Source: Motilibacter aurantiacus (lineage in GTDB: Bacteria > Actinomycetota > Actinomycetes > Motilibacterales > Motilibacteraceae). Taken from it: 64,000 nucleotides of DNA. The notes beneath the pieces are model-generated. The model ran no database searches. It saw only the letters and a list, made by a program, of their open reading frames with translations, and was not told where the DNA came from. Location of the stretch: NCBI RefSeq assembly GCF_011250645.1, contig NZ_JAANNO010000005.1, positions 214,863-278,862 of the forward strand. Direction: 5' to 3'. The position numbers were made by a program, and so were the translations under genes. Below are positions 7,785 through 22,746 of the stretch, one piece after another. The first letter of the stretch is position 1. Each line of letters begins with the position of its first letter.

Positions 7785-8735
7785 CTAGCCGGGCAGCCGG
7801 GCCTCCACCAGGCTCCAGGCGATCCCGTCGAGGATGTCGTGCTCGCTGACGACCAGGTCGGGCAGGCCGAGCCGGTCCACGACCGCCTCCAGCACGAGCG
7901 CGCCCGCGCCGATCACGTCGACCCGACCGGGGTGCATGAAGGGCAGCGCAGCACGCTCGGCGTGCGAAGCCGCGAGGAGCTTGGCCGACACGTCACGCAC
8001 GTCGTCGGAGGGGATGCGCGAGCGGTGGATGACCGAGGAGTCGTACGCCTCGAGGTCCAGCGCCATGGCCGCGACGGTCGTCACCGAGCCGGCGACGCCG
8101 ACGAGCGTGTGGGCCTCGTGCAGCGGGACGGTCTGCGCGGCCAGCGCGATCGCGGCCTCGACGTCGGCCCGGGCGGCGGCCACCTGCTCGGCGGTGGGCG
8201 GGTCCTCGTGCAGGTGGCGCTCGGTCATGCGCACGCAGCCGATGTCCACCGACCTAGCCGCCCGCACGCCGCTCGCGTCGCCCAGCACGAACTCGGTGGA
8301 GCCGCCGCCGATGTCGACGACGAGGTACGGCCCGGCGACCCCGTCCCCGGCCAGTTCGCGGGTCGCCCCGGCGAAGCTGAGCGCGGCCTCATCGGCCCCG
8401 GTCACCACCTCCGGCTCGACGCCGAGGATGTCGCGCACGCCGGCGGCGAACTCGTCCCGGTTCTCGGCGTCACGGGTGGCGGAGGTGGCCACGAAGCGCA
8501 CCCGCTCCGCGCCGAAGGCGCGGACCGCCTCCGCGTAGCGGCGGGTGGCCTCGAAGGTGCGCTCCAACGCCTCGGGGGCGAGCCGCCCGGTGCGGTCGAC
8601 GCCTTGGCCGAGGCGTACGACCTCCATCCGGCGGTCCAGGTCCAGCAACGTGCCCGCCACGGGGTCGACGTCGGCCACGAGCAGGCGGATCGAGTTGGTG
8701 CCGCAGTCGAAGGCTGCGACGCGCTGGGAGGTCAT
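7785..8735 (-). CDS. ppx: Ppx/GppA phosphatase family protein (exopolyphosphatase)
   Basis: 316 aa ASKHA-fold enzyme that hydrolyses polyphosphate or pppGpp. The phosphate-1 loop is AAFDCGTNSIRLLVADVD at the N-terminus; the second phosphate loop, VVDIGGGSTEFVLG, is near residue 140. The length matches the short actinobacterial Ppx without the C-terminal HD domain of E. coli Ppx. The start ATG overlaps the stop of the DUF501 gene (ATGA). The order eno - ftsB - DUF501 - ppx is conserved across Actinobacteria, including Mycobacterium. Polyphosphate versus pppGpp specificity cannot be told from sequence. Confidence 0.92.
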   Translation of the reverse strand: MTSQRVAAFDCGTNSIRLLVADVDPVAGTLLDLDRRMEVVRLGQGVDRTGRLAPEALERTFEATRRYAEAVRAFGAERVRFVATSATRDAENRDEFAAGVRDILGVEPEVVTGADEAALSFAGATRELAGDGVAGPYLVVDIGGGSTEFVLGDASGVRAARSVDIGCVRMTERHLHEDPPTAEQVAAARADVEAAIALAAQTVPLHEAHTLVGVAGSVTTVAAMALDLEAYDSSVIHRSRIPSDDVRDVSAKLLAASHAERAALPFMHPGRVDVIGAGALVLEAVVDRLGLPDLVVSEHDILDGIAWSLVEARLPG

Positions 8736-9343
8736 GGGCCGTCCTGCTCCGGGGCGGTGGGGGCGGGTGTCTCGGGAGGTGGCGCGTCGGCGGCGGAGAG
8801 GGCGCATGGGCCGCCCGTCCACCAGTCGGGCAGCGCGGCGAGCGCCTCGTCGCCGAGCGGGTTGGCCCCCGGGCCGGCGGCCAGCGAGTGCGCCACGAGC
8901 ACGTGCAGGCACTTCACGCGCGACGGCATGCCGCCGGCCGTGACGTCGGCGATCTCCGGGACCTGCTCGACGGCGTCGCGCCTGCGCAGGTAGTCCTCGT
9001 GCGCCGCGCGGTAGGCCGCGGCCAGCCCCTCGTCGGACTGCAGGCGCTCGGTCATCTCGCGCATGAGCCCCTCGGACTCCAGGGTGCTGACCGCACCCGT
9101 GGCCCGCGGGCAGGTGAGGTAGTAGAAGGTCGGGAACGGCGTGCCGTCCGGCAGCCGCGGAGCCGTCTCGACGACGTCGGGCTGGCCGCACGGGCAGCGG
9201 TGCGCGACCGCGCGCAGCCCGCGGGGCGGGCGCCCGAGCTGGCGGGCGATGGCGTCCCGGTCGGAGGCGGCGATGTCCTCAGCAGGTGGGGTGGCCGCGG
9301 GTGCGGTGGCCGCGGCCGTCTCGCCGAGGTGCGGGGCCGTCAC
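8732..9343 (-). CDS. DUF501 domain protein
   Basis: 203 aa. A variable Ala/Thr-rich start of about 30 residues is followed by the DUF501 domain, with RDAIARQLGRPPRGLRAVAHR, a cysteine pair in CPCGQPDVV, PTFYYLTCPRA and, near the end, GMPSRVKCLHVLVAHSLAAG. The cysteines and histidines could bind a metal (inference). Function is unknown, but the gene sits between ftsB and ppx in nearly all actinobacteria. The GTG start is one nucleotide after the ftsB stop. Confidence 0.9.
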   Translation of the reverse strand: MTAPHLGETAAATAPAATPPAEDIAASDRDAIARQLGRPPRGLRAVAHRCPCGQPDVVETAPRLPDGTPFPTFYYLTCPRATGAVSTLESEGLMREMTERLQSDEGLAAAYRAAHEDYLRRRDAVEQVPEIADVTAGGMPSRVKCLHVLVAHSLAAGPGANPLGDEALAALPDWWTGGPCALSAADAPPPETPAPTAPEQDGP

Positions 9344-9344
9344 G

Positions 9345-9857
9345 TCAGCGGCCGCTGTCCGCGGCCTCGACCGACTCCCACAGCGTCCCGAACCACGGCC
9401 GTTCGCCGCGCTCGTCCGCCCGCGGGGCGGCCTCCTCGGTGTCCTGCCGGGCCGTGCTGCGGTCCGGCTCCTTGACCACGAAGTGCGACTCCCCCGGCGG
9501 GACGCGGTGCAGCCGCTCCTCCGCCTGGGTGCGCAGGTACGCCGGGTCCTGCCAGCGCGCCTTGTCCGCCTCGAGCTGGGCGACACGCTGCTCCTGCTGG
9601 GCGGTGCGCTCGCGCAGCGCGGCGATCTCCGAGCGCTGCCCGAGGTACTCGCGCAGCGGGTACGCGAGCGACAGCGCGAGGGCGCAGACCACGAGCGCGA
9701 GCACGGCCGCGCGCGTCGTCAGGCCGGAGCCCCGGCGGGACGCCCGTGCAGACGCGCGGGCGCGCCGTGGCGGGGCGTCGGGCCGGGAGCGCCCCGGCTG
9801 CCCCGCCGCGCGCCCGGGAGCGCGCGGCGGGGTACGCCGGGACGAGGATGCGGGCAT
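9345..9857 (-). CDS. ftsB: FtsB/DivIC-family septum formation initiator
   Basis: 170-aa bitopic membrane protein. A basic, Arg/Pro-rich cytoplasmic tail (residues 1-47), one membrane helix (AAVLALVVCALALSLAYPL), then a coiled coil (QRSEIAALRERTAQQEQRVAQL, split here as heptads) and the conserved DPAYLRTQAEERLHRVPPGE segment. In division FtsB/DivIC works with FtsL and FtsQ outside the membrane. The acidic C-terminal tail is variable. It lies 17 nt after eno and is co-transcribed with it, as in Mycobacterium. Confidence 0.92.
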   Translation of the reverse strand: MPASSSRRTPPRAPGRAAGQPGRSRPDAPPRRARASARASRRGSGLTTRAAVLALVVCALALSLAYPLREYLGQRSEIAALRERTAQQEQRVAQLEADKARWQDPAYLRTQAEERLHRVPPGESHFVVKEPDRSTARQDTEEAAPRADERGERPWFGTLWESVEAADSGR

Positions 9858-9874
9858 GGCCGGGTGCTCCCCGG

Positions 9875-11443
<1,569 letters not shown>

Positions 11444-13096
11444 TCAGAGCCCGAGCAGCGTTCGCACGTGCCGGGGCGCGGGCGACCCGTGCGCGAGGAG
11501 CGCGTCGTGCACCTGCAGGTCGTCCCAGCCGGGGCTGGCGGCGCGCAGGTGGGCGGCGAGGCGGCTCACCGCGGCGTACCCGACGAAGTACGTCGAGAGC
11601 TGCCCGCTGGTCAGCAGCGCGCGGCGCCACTTGCCGACGGCCTCGCCCTCCTCCTGGTGGCCGCGCCCGACCATGAGGGCGAGCGCCTCGGCCTCGGTCA
11701 TGCCGCGGGTGTGGACGCGGATGTCCAGGATCGCGTTGATCGTCATGCGCAGCTGCATCTTCAGCTGCTGCATCCGCAGCGCCGCGTTGCCGTCGGGGCC
11801 GCCCACGCCGGGGTAGCCGCGGTCCGCCATGAGCTCCTCGGCGTAGACCGCCCAGCCCTCGACGAACGCCCCGTTCCACAGGCAGGCGCGCACCGGGGTG
11901 GAGCCGCGGTAGCGGCGCGAGTGGGCCAGCTGGAGCACGTGCCCCGGGGCGGCCTCGTGGACCGTGAGCTCCTGGAGCATGTGGGCGTTGTACTCGCGGT
12001 AGAACGAGCGCGCCCGCTCCGCGCTCCAGTCGGCGGGCGTCGGGGCCACGGCGAAGTACGTCGGCAGCGGCGCCGTCTCCAGCGGCCCGGGCGGGCTGCA
12101 GTACGCGACGGCCACCCCGCGGTGGATCTCCGGCATGACGATCACCTCCACCGGGTCGTCGTGCACGGTCATCAGCCGGCGCTCCGCGACGAACGCCGTC
12201 GTGGTGGCGAGCGCCTCGCGGCACAGCGCGACGACGGTGGAGTCCTCGACACCTCCCTCCGCGGCGAGCCGGTCGAGCACCTCGCGCGGCGTCCCGCCGA
12301 GCCGGGCCGCGACCTGCGCGATCTCCGCCTCCACCCGGGCGAGGTTGTCCTCCGCGAGCGCGAGGACGTCGTCCGCGGCGGTGTGCTCCCCCAGGTCCAG
12401 CGAGAGCGCGAGCTTGCGCGAGAACCGCTCCGCCCCGAGCCGCGGGTCGCCGTCCGCGGAGCCGTCGGTGGCCGCGAGCCGGGCGCGCAGCCAGGCCAGG
12501 TGCTCGTCGACCGCCTCGATCGCCGCCGCTCGGGCCGGCTCGACCTCGGCGCGCAGCGCGGGCGCCTCGCCCAGCGTGGCGGCGAGCTCGTCCACCAGCA
12601 GCGCCCGGGTGCCGATGAACTGCCCGGCGGCCGTCTCCAGGTGCACGCGCGGGGCCACGCCGAGCGCCGCACGCGCGGCCGCCAGGTTGGCCGGGACGGC
12701 CCGCAGCCGGGAGGCGGCTGCGCGGAGCCGGTCGCCCAGCGGCGCGAAGTCGCGGGCCAGCAGCGTGTAGACCGCCGTGCCGGGGTTGGCCTCCAGGGGG
12801 TCGTGCGCGAGCGGGCGCAGCTCGTCGAGGGCGAAGGCCCGGGACTCGAGCGCCACCCGCAGCACCTCGCGGTCGACCGCGTCGTCCGCCGACAGCCCGC
12901 CCGGGTCGAGCGCGGCCAGCGCGTCGAGCGCGCCGGCGAGGTCCGCGCGCTCCTCGGCGAGCGCCTCCGGGTCGAGCCGCTCCAGCCGGTCGTCGTACCG
13001 GTGGTCGCCGGACACCGTCGCGAGCGAGGGGTTGTGGCGCAGGAGGGTGTCCAGGCCGGCACGGGCGACGGGCTCGAAGGCCGCGGGCTCTGTCAT
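11444..13096 (-). CDS. DUF885 family protein, predicted zinc-dependent carboxypeptidase-like hydrolase
   Basis: 550 aa. The family motif TVHEAAPGHVLQLAHSR, in place of HExxH, is near residue 380 and gives His/Glu/His metal ligands. GAFVEGWAVYAEELM follows about 30 residues later with a further Glu. The N-terminal 300 residues are helical. DUF885 proteins are predicted M3/M32-like metallopeptidases; most are uncharacterised. No signal peptide, so probably cytoplasmic. It stands alone between mazG and eno, with terminator-like hairpins on both sides. Substrate unknown. Confidence 0.85.
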   Translation of the reverse strand: MTEPAAFEPVARAGLDTLLRHNPSLATVSGDHRYDDRLERLDPEALAEERADLAGALDALAALDPGGLSADDAVDREVLRVALESRAFALDELRPLAHDPLEANPGTAVYTLLARDFAPLGDRLRAAASRLRAVPANLAAARAALGVAPRVHLETAAGQFIGTRALLVDELAATLGEAPALRAEVEPARAAAIEAVDEHLAWLRARLAATDGSADGDPRLGAERFSRKLALSLDLGEHTAADDVLALAEDNLARVEAEIAQVAARLGGTPREVLDRLAAEGGVEDSTVVALCREALATTTAFVAERRLMTVHDDPVEVIVMPEIHRGVAVAYCSPPGPLETAPLPTYFAVAPTPADWSAERARSFYREYNAHMLQELTVHEAAPGHVLQLAHSRRYRGSTPVRACLWNGAFVEGWAVYAEELMADRGYPGVGGPDGNAALRMQQLKMQLRMTINAILDIRVHTRGMTEAEALALMVGRGHQEEGEAVGKWRRALLTSGQLSTYFVGYAAVSRLAAHLRAASPGWDDLQVHDALLAHGSPAPRHVRTLLGL

Positions 13097-13245
13097 GGGG
13101 CGATCCTCGCCGAGCGGCGCGCCTCCTGCCGCACGGCCTGCGCGCGACCGGCGGGGAGGCCGGTCGCACGCCGGGGCAGCAGGCGGCACGTGAGCCCGAC
13201 CGCGGCACGCGGCCGACCCGATGCCCCGCGACCGCACACGGATCG

Positions 13246-13272
13246 TCGCCGCCCGGGCCCCGGCGGCGGCGA
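13246..13272 (-). terminator. Terminator of the mfd - mazG operon
   Basis: TCGCCGCC ... GGCGGCGA, 8-bp perfect stem with additional GC pairing inside the loop, 8 nt after the mazG stop codon. Confidence 0.6.
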
Positions 13273-13279
13273 GGCTTGC

Positions 13280-14218
13280 TCAGGCGCCCGAGGGGTGGCC
13301 CGTCCCGGCCGCGCCCGCGGCCTCGACGGCCCGCACCCGGTCCGCGTAGCGCCGCGCGGCGGCCCGCAGCTCCCCCTCCGCGTCCACGCCCTCGGCACGC
13401 GCCCGGGCGACCACCGACAGCAGCAGCTCCCCCACGTCCGGCTCGGCGGAATCCACGGCGCCCACCGGGACGTCGAGCCCCGCGCGCTCCGCGCGCCCGA
13501 TCAGCTTCGACGCCAGCGACAGCGCCGGCTGCGCGAGCGGGACGCCGTCGACGGCCGACGCGCGCCCCTTCTCCGCCCGCTTGACCGCGTCCCACGTCTT
13601 CTCGGTGTGCGAGGACGCGACCTCGCCGGTGCCCGCGGCAGGCCCGAAGACGTGCGGGTGGCGGCGTATCAGCTTGGCGACGATCCCGTCGGCGGCGTCG
13701 TCGATCGACCAGGGGCCGTCGGCCCGCTCCTCGCCCAGCCGGGCGTGGAAGACCGCCTGCAGCAGCAGGTCCCCGACCTCCTCGACGAGCGCGTCGCGGT
13801 CGTCGTCCTCGATCGCCTCGACGACCTCGTACGCCTCCTCCAGCAGGTACTGGATCAGGCTGCGGTGCGTCTGCTCCGCGTCCCAGGGGCAGCCGCCCGG
13901 GCTGCGCAGCCGGTCCAGGAGCGCGACGAGGTCGAGCACGTGCGCGCCCGGCAGGTCGGGCAGCTCGACGACGGTGGCTCCGGGCCCGGCGGCCGCGGCC
14001 TCGGCGGGGAGCGCGGCCGCGGGCACGAGGCGGACCTCGCCCTCGTCGGCCACGCGGACGCCCGCCTCGGCGAGCGCGGGCAGGTGCGCGGAGAGCGCCG
14101 GGTCGACCACCACGCCGGCGGCCGAGCGCAGCGCCTGCCAGGCGGGCCAGGAGAAGGCGCCGGGCGGGACGCGCGGGCTGACGACGACGAGCGTGGGGCG
14201 GGTGGGCTCCCCCGTCAC
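13280..14218 (-). CDS. mazG: MazG family nucleoside triphosphate pyrophosphohydrolase
   Basis: 312 aa. A variable N-terminal segment of about 100 residues is followed by the MazG domain: LLDRLRSPGGCPWDAEQTH, then the metal-binding EEAYEVVEAIEDDD and EEVGDLLLQAVFHA (the ExxE and ExxD motifs). The C-terminus carries a second, weaker helical repeat. It hydrolyses aberrant or surplus NTPs to NMP and pyrophosphate. The N-terminal extension has no E/D motif and resembles that of actinobacterial MazG. GTG start overlapping the stop of the lipoprotein gene (GTGA). The mfd - mazG neighbourhood is conserved in actinobacteria. Confidence 0.93.
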   Translation of the reverse strand: MTGEPTRPTLVVVSPRVPPGAFSWPAWQALRSAAGVVVDPALSAHLPALAEAGVRVADEGEVRLVPAAALPAEAAAAGPGATVVELPDLPGAHVLDLVALLDRLRSPGGCPWDAEQTHRSLIQYLLEEAYEVVEAIEDDDRDALVEEVGDLLLQAVFHARLGEERADGPWSIDDAADGIVAKLIRRHPHVFGPAAGTGEVASSHTEKTWDAVKRAEKGRASAVDGVPLAQPALSLASKLIGRAERAGLDVPVGAVDSAEPDVGELLLSVVARARAEGVDAEGELRAAARRYADRVRAVEAAGAAGTGHPSGA

Positions 14219-14855
14219 CCGGTCCCCTCGCCGGTCAGGCCGGGCGCGGGCGTCGGTGTCGAGCCGGTGGCCAGCCCGCCGCTCTCGAGCGGGACGAGCG
14301 TGGCGTTGACGGCGTCGTAGCGGCCGTAGCGCGGGCTGATCTCCACCCCGATCGACTCCGCGAACTGCCGCCGGAACGCATTGACCGCCTGCTGGCGCTC
14401 GACCTGCACCTGCTCGGTGGCCGTTCCCGGCACCAGCCGCTCCCCGAGCTCGGTCTGGATGAGGTACCACCGCAGGTAACGGTCCTCGGTCCCCGGCGCG
14501 ACACCCTGCTCGAGGAAGGCCGACGCCAGGCCCTCCTCCCCGCCGGTGCGCACGAGCTGCCCGCGGATCGCCTCGATCTCGCTCTGGTCGACCGTGATCG
14601 GCGGGTCCTGGCGGGCCGCGAGCTCGTCGAGCAGCGCGTACTCGGTGAGGTAGTTGAGGGTGTAGGACACCGCGCGCGGCCGCTCCTGGGCGAACGGGCT
14701 CTGCTCGGCGCTCACGAGCCGGTCCGCGACCGTCCGCACCTCCTCGTTGCTCACACGCTGGTCCCCCACCACGACGGCGGAGCCCGCCCCGGACGGGGAG
14801 CACGCGGTGAGCGCGGCGGCGGCCAGCAGCGCGCCGACGGCTCGGCGACGCGCGC

Positions 14856-14859
<4 letters not shown>
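14215..14859 (-). CDS. SurA N-terminal-like lipoprotein
   Basis: 214 aa. Starts with the signal VSARRRAVGALLAAAALTAC, giving lipobox LTAC and a lipid-anchored extracytoplasmic protein. The rest is a helical SurA-N/PpiC chaperone-like domain (VVVGDQRVSNEEVRTVADRL, typical of SurA-N). The peptidyl-prolyl isomerase domain itself is missing. Such truncated SurA-like lipoproteins sit next to mazG and mfd in many actinobacteria and probably help fold secreted proteins (inference). GTG start overlaps the mfd stop (GTGA), so the start is well fixed; a longer frame would lie inside mfd. Confidence 0.85.
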
Positions 14860-18428
<3,569 letters not shown>

Positions 18429-18631
18429 GGGCGCTCCTCAAGCGGCACGTATGCGGCAGCGCCCATGAAGCGGCGCATCTCCAGCCTACGGCCGGCCGAG
18501 CGGGGGGCCGCCACCCGACGGCGTGGAGTTGGCCGGGGGTGCCTCGGGCAGGCCGGCCCGGCAGTAGGGTGCCGCCCACGGACAGCGCCGTCCGACCGCC
18601 GCCGCTCAGGCGGACGACGCGAGGAGAACCC

Positions 18632-21349
18632 GTGACCGACGCTGACGACATCCCCGCCGGCCTGCGCGCCGACATCCGCAGGCTGGGGACGATCCTGGGC
18701 GAGACCATCGTCCGCCAGGAGGGCCAGGAGCTGTTCGACCTGGTCGAGCGGGTACGCCGGCTCACCCGCGACGACGGAGACGCCGCCGCCAAGCTGCTGG
18801 CCGAGGTGGACGTCCCCACCGCGGCCCGGCTCGCGCGCGCCTTCTCGATGTTCTTCCACCTGGCCAACATCGCCGAGCAGGTGCACCGGGCGCGCGACCT
18901 GCGCCGACTGCGCGCGGAGCAGGGCAGCTGGCTCAAGCAGGCGGTCGACCGGATCGTCGACGCCCGGGTCCCGCAGGACGAGGTGGCCGAGATGGTCCGC
19001 CACGTCTCGGTCCGCCCGGTCTTCACCGCCCACCCGACCGAGGCGGCCCGGCGCACGGTACTCACCAAGCTGCGCCGCATCGGCGAGCTGCTCGAGCGCG
19101 ACGACTGGCAGTCCGACCCCCGGTCCGTCCGCCGCCTCGCCGAGCTGGTCGACCTGCTGTGGCAGAGCGACGAGCTGCGCTCGGAGCGGCCGGAGGTGCT
19201 CGACGAGGCGCGCAACGCCGTCTACTACCTCGACGAGCTGTTCCGCATCGCCGTGCCCGACGTGCTCGAGGAGCTCGTCGACGAGCTCGGGCGCGCGGGG
19301 GTGGCGCTGCCCCTGGAGAGCCGGCCGCTCACCTTCGGCTCCTGGATCGGCGGCGACCGCGACGGAAACCCCAACGTCACCCCGCGGGTGACCTACGACG
19401 TCCTGCTGCTCCAGCACGACCACGCGCTCAACGCCGTCGGCGAGCAGATCGACCAGCTGCGCGCCGAGCTCTCCTCGAGCCTGCGCAACGTGGGGGTCAC
19501 CCAGGAGCTGCGCGACAGCCTGGCGGCCGACCTCGAGCGGCTGCCCGAGGTGCCACCGCGCTATCTGCGGCTCAACCAGCAGGAGCCGTACCGCCTCAAG
19601 CTCACCTGCATCCGGCACAAGCTCGAGCACACCCGGCGCCGCCACGCGACGGCCGGCCCCCACGCGCCGGGGCGCGACTACGCCTCGACGACCGAGCTGG
19701 TGCGCGACCTGGTCGTGGTGCGCGACTCGCTGCTCGCGCACAAGGGCGAGCTCGTCGCGCACGGCCGGCTCGAGCGGCTGGTCCGGACCCTGCAGGCGTT
19801 CGGGCTGCACCTGGCGACCCTGGACGTCCGCGAGCACTCCGACGCCCACCACGACACCCTCGCCCAGCTGTTCGACCGGCTGGGCGAGAGCTCGACGCCG
19901 TACGCCCAGCTCAAGCGGGAGGACCGGCTGGCCCTGCTGCGCCAGGAGCTGGCGAGCCGCCGCCCGCTGGCGCCCACCCCGCCGCCGCTGGACGCGGCGG
20001 GCCAGCGGGTGTTCGCGGTCTTCACGACCGTGCGCGAGGCCTTCGAGCGCTTCGGCTCCCAGGTCACCGAGTCGTACATCATCTCCATGACCCGGGGCGC
20101 CGACGACGTGCTGGCCGCGGTGCTGCTCGGCCGCGAGGCCGGCCTCGTGGACCTGGCCGGAGGCGTCGCGCAGATCGGGTTCGTCCCGCTGCTCGAGACC
20201 GTCGACGAGCTGCGCGCGGCCGACGAGATCCTCGAGGACCTGCTCTCGGACCCGAGCTACCGGAGCCTGGTCACCCTGCGCGGCGACGTGCAGGAGGTGA
20301 TGCTCGGCTACTCGGACTCGAACAAGGACGCCGGCATCGCCAGCTCCCAGTGGGAGATCCACCGCGCGCAGCGCCGGCTGCGCGACGTCGCCCGGCGCCA
20401 CGGGGTGCGGCTGCGGCTGTTCCACGGCCGCGGCGGCACTGTCGGGCGCGGCGGCGGCCCGACGTACGAGGCGATCCTGGCCCAGCCCTGGGGGACGCTC
20501 GACGGCGAGATCAAGGTGACCGAGCAGGGCGAGGTCATCAGCGACAAGTACCTCCTGCCGTCGCTGGCCCGGGAGAACCTCCAGCTCACGCTGGCGGCGA
20601 CCCTGACCGCGACCGTGCTGCACCGGACCCCGCGCGAGACGACGGTGCCGCTGCTGCCGCAGTTCGACCCGGTCATGGACCTGGTGTCCGAGCGGGCGCA
20701 GCAGGCCTACCGCGCACTCACGCGGGACGCCCAGATCGCGGCGTACTTCTCCCAGTCGACGCCGGTCGAGACGCTCGGTGATCTCAACATCGGGTCCCGC
20801 CCCTCGCGCCGCCCGTCCTCCGACGCAGGCCTGTCGGCGCTGCGCGCGATCCCGTGGGTCTTCGGCTGGACCCAGTCGCGGCAGGTCGTGCCGGGGTGGT
20901 TCGGCGTCGGCAGCGGCCTCGCGGCGGCCTTCGAGGCCGGCCACGGCGCGCTCGTCGAGCAGATGTGGTCTGAGTGGCACTTCTTCCGCAACTTCCTCTC
21001 CAACGTCGAGATGACGCTGGCGAAGACCGACCTGCGGATCGCGCGCCACTACGTGGAGACCCTGGTCGACCCCGCGCTGCGCCCGATCTTCGAGCGCATC
21101 GTCGAGGAGCACGACCGGACCGTCGAGCAGGTGCTCCGCATCACCGGTGAGTCCCAGCTGCTGGGCAAGAGCCCCTCGCTCGCCCGCACGCTGCAGGTGC
21201 GCGACGCCTACGTCGACCCGATCTCCTACCTGCAGGTCGCGCTGCTGCGCCGCGTGCGGGCAGCCGGGGAGGACGTCGACCCCGAGCTGCGCCGCGCGCT
21301 GCTGCTCACCGTGAACGGCGTGGCCGCCGGGCTGCGCAACACCGGCTGA
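18632..21349 (+). CDS. ppc: Phosphoenolpyruvate carboxylase
   Basis: 905 aa. Fixes bicarbonate onto PEP to make oxaloacetate and replenish the TCA cycle. The catalytic His is in [12 protein letters not shown] (near residue 135). The PEP-binding loop [20 protein letters not shown], the QGE region and the C-terminal SRPSRR and RNFLSNVEM segments are all present. The GTG start has GAGGAG 5 nt upstream (from 18621). Divergent from mfd; a TAGGGT hexamer at 18565-18570 may be its -10. Ends 27 nt before a strong bidirectional terminator. Confidence 0.97.
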   Translation: MTDADDIPAGLRADIRRLGTILGETIVRQEGQELFDLVERVRRLTRDDGDAAAKLLAEVDVPTAARLARAFSMFFHLANIAEQVHRARDLRRLRAEQGSWLKQAVDRIVDARVPQDEVAEMVRHVSVRPVFTAHPTEAARRTVLTKLRRIGELLERDDWQSDPRSVRRLAELVDLLWQSDELRSERPEVLDEARNAVYYLDELFRIAVPDVLEELVDELGRAGVALPLESRPLTFGSWIGGDRDGNPNVTPRVTYDVLLLQHDHALNAVGEQIDQLRAELSSSLRNVGVTQELRDSLAADLERLPEVPPRYLRLNQQEPYRLKLTCIRHKLEHTRRRHATAGPHAPGRDYASTTELVRDLVVVRDSLLAHKGELVAHGRLERLVRTLQAFGLHLATLDVREHSDAHHDTLAQLFDRLGESSTPYAQLKREDRLALLRQELASRRPLAPTPPPLDAAGQRVFAVFTTVREAFERFGSQVTESYIISMTRGADDVLAAVLLGREAGLVDLAGGVAQIGFVPLLETVDELRAADEILEDLLSDPSYRSLVTLRGDVQEVMLGYSDSNKDAGIASSQWEIHRAQRRLRDVARRHGVRLRLFHGRGGTVGRGGGPTYEAILAQPWGTLDGEIKVTEQGEVISDKYLLPSLARENLQLTLAATLTATVLHRTPRETTVPLLPQFDPVMDLVSERAQQAYRALTRDAQIAAYFSQSTPVETLGDLNIGSRPSRRPSSDAGLSALRAIPWVFGWTQSRQVVPGWFGVGSGLAAAFEAGHGALVEQMWSEWHFFRNFLSNVEMTLAKTDLRIARHYVETLVDPALRPIFERIVEEHDRTVEQVLRITGESQLLGKSPSLARTLQVRDAYVDPISYLQVALLRRVRAAGEDVDPELRRALLLTVNGVAAGLRNTG

Positions 21350-21375
21350 TGGCTGCGGCCGCGTGGCCGCCGACG

Positions 21376-21417
21376 TGCAGAGGGGGCGGCGAGCATCAGC
21401 TCGCCGCCCCTTCTGCA
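21376..21417. terminator. Strong bidirectional terminator between ppc and the ROK gene
   Basis: 18-bp inverted repeat (one G-T pair) TGCAGA-GGGGGCGGCGAG with a CATCAG loop, between two convergent genes. Confidence 0.85.
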
Positions 21418-21454
21418 CGCCGCCGACGCTTGGCTCAGGCAGCTTCGAGAGCGC

Positions 21455-22648
21455 TCACGCGGAGGGCGAGAACATCCAGTCGCTGGCGGTGACGAGCCCG
21501 CCGAGCACGCCCCCGGTCTCCCCGAGCTCGCTGAGCACGATCGGCAGGTTGCTCGTGGCCAGCGGCATGGACTGGCGGTAGACCGTCTGCCGGATCTCGG
21601 CCAGCAGCGGGTGGCCGAGCCGGGAGATGCCGCCGGCGATGACCACGAGCGAGGGGTTCATGAAGTTGACGAGCTCGGCGAGGACGGTGCCGAGCCGCTG
21701 CCCGCCGGTCTTGATGAGCGACAGCGCGACCGCATCGCCCTCCTGGGCCGCCTCCCCGACGTCCAGGGCCGTCAGCGTCTGCGTGTGCGCGAGCCGGGCG
21801 GCCAGCGCAGGCGACTCCCCCGACGTGGCGGCCATCGTGGCGTCCCGGCTGAGGGCCGCCCCGCTGAACATCGTCTCCAGGCAGCCGGTGTTGCCGCAGG
21901 CGCACACGTGCCCCTCGCCGGCCCGGATGTGCCCGATGTCGCCGGCACAACCGGCGGCGCCGCGGTAGACGTCGCCATGGATGACCGCAGCGCTGCCGAC
22001 GCCTGTCCCTATCTTCACGAAGAGGAAGTCGTCCATCCCCTTCGCGACGCCGCCCCAACGCTCCCCCTGCGCCATCATGTTCACGTCGTTGTCGACCGTG
22101 ACGCTGCAGCGGAACCGGCGGGAGAACTCGTCACGCAATGGGTAGCGGTTCCACCCCGGCATGAGCGGGGGGCTGACCGGGATGCCCTCCCGGAAGCTCA
22201 CCGGCCCCGGCACCCCGATCCCGATGCCGGAGATGGTGTCGCAGCCGACCGTGGCCTGGGCCTTCGCGATGAGGTCGTGGACGTGCGGGAGGACCCCGTC
22301 CGGCCCGCTGCGGATGTCGCAGGGCTCCTCGAGGAAGGTCAGCAGGTTGAGCCGGCTGTCGCCGATGGCGACGCTGACCGACGTCGCCCCGAGGTCCACG
22401 GCCAGGAAGCGCAGCCCGCTGTTGAGCGAGACCTGTGGGGAGGGCCGGCCGCCGCGCGAGACGCTGAGCCCGCTCTCCTCGATCAGGCCGGACGCGAGCA
22501 GCTCCTCGAGCTCGACGCCGAGCCGCGCCCGGCCGACTCCCACGAGGCCGACGAGAGCGGCCCGCGAGGCGGGCCCCTCGTCGCGCAGCAGGCGGAGGAT
22601 CTTGCACTGCACATCCGTCGCCGGACGCATTGTGCCTACACGCGCCAT
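21455..22648 (-). CDS. ROK-family transcriptional repressor / sugar kinase-like regulator
   Basis: 397 aa. N-terminal winged helix-turn-helix (residues 5-75, with ILRLLRDEGPASRAALVGLV) followed by a ROK domain: ATP-type loop AVDLGATSVSVAIGD, GIGIGVPGPV, the family centre IGTGVGSAAVIHGDVYRGAAG, and the zinc-binding motif with cysteines in HVCACGNTGCLE. The start is the second of two nearby ATGs (MARVGTM); it has AAGGG at 7 nt, while the first ATG lies too close. Lone ROK regulators control neighbouring sugar genes, so it may repress the dehydrogenase/ABC genes of this region (inference). CCAACTCTTTGG at 22724-22735 could be its own operator. Confidence 0.88.
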   Translation of the reverse strand: MARVGTMRPATDVQCKILRLLRDEGPASRAALVGLVGVGRARLGVELEELLASGLIEESGLSVSRGGRPSPQVSLNSGLRFLAVDLGATSVSVAIGDSRLNLLTFLEEPCDIRSGPDGVLPHVHDLIAKAQATVGCDTISGIGIGVPGPVSFREGIPVSPPLMPGWNRYPLRDEFSRRFRCSVTVDNDVNMMAQGERWGGVAKGMDDFLFVKIGTGVGSAAVIHGDVYRGAAGCAGDIGHIRAGEGHVCACGNTGCLETMFSGAALSRDATMAATSGESPALAARLAHTQTLTALDVGEAAQEGDAVALSLIKTGGQRLGTVLAELVNFMNPSLVVIAGGISRLGHPLLAEIRQTVYRQSMPLATSNLPIVLSELGETGGVLGGLVTASDWMFSPSA

Positions 22649-22746
22649 ATCCATGCCCTTCACCCGCGGAGTCTCGGGCAATGGCCTAATGAGCCCGCCA
22701 TGCCGCCGGCGGCACCGACAGAAGTGTCACCAACTCTTTGGCGAGT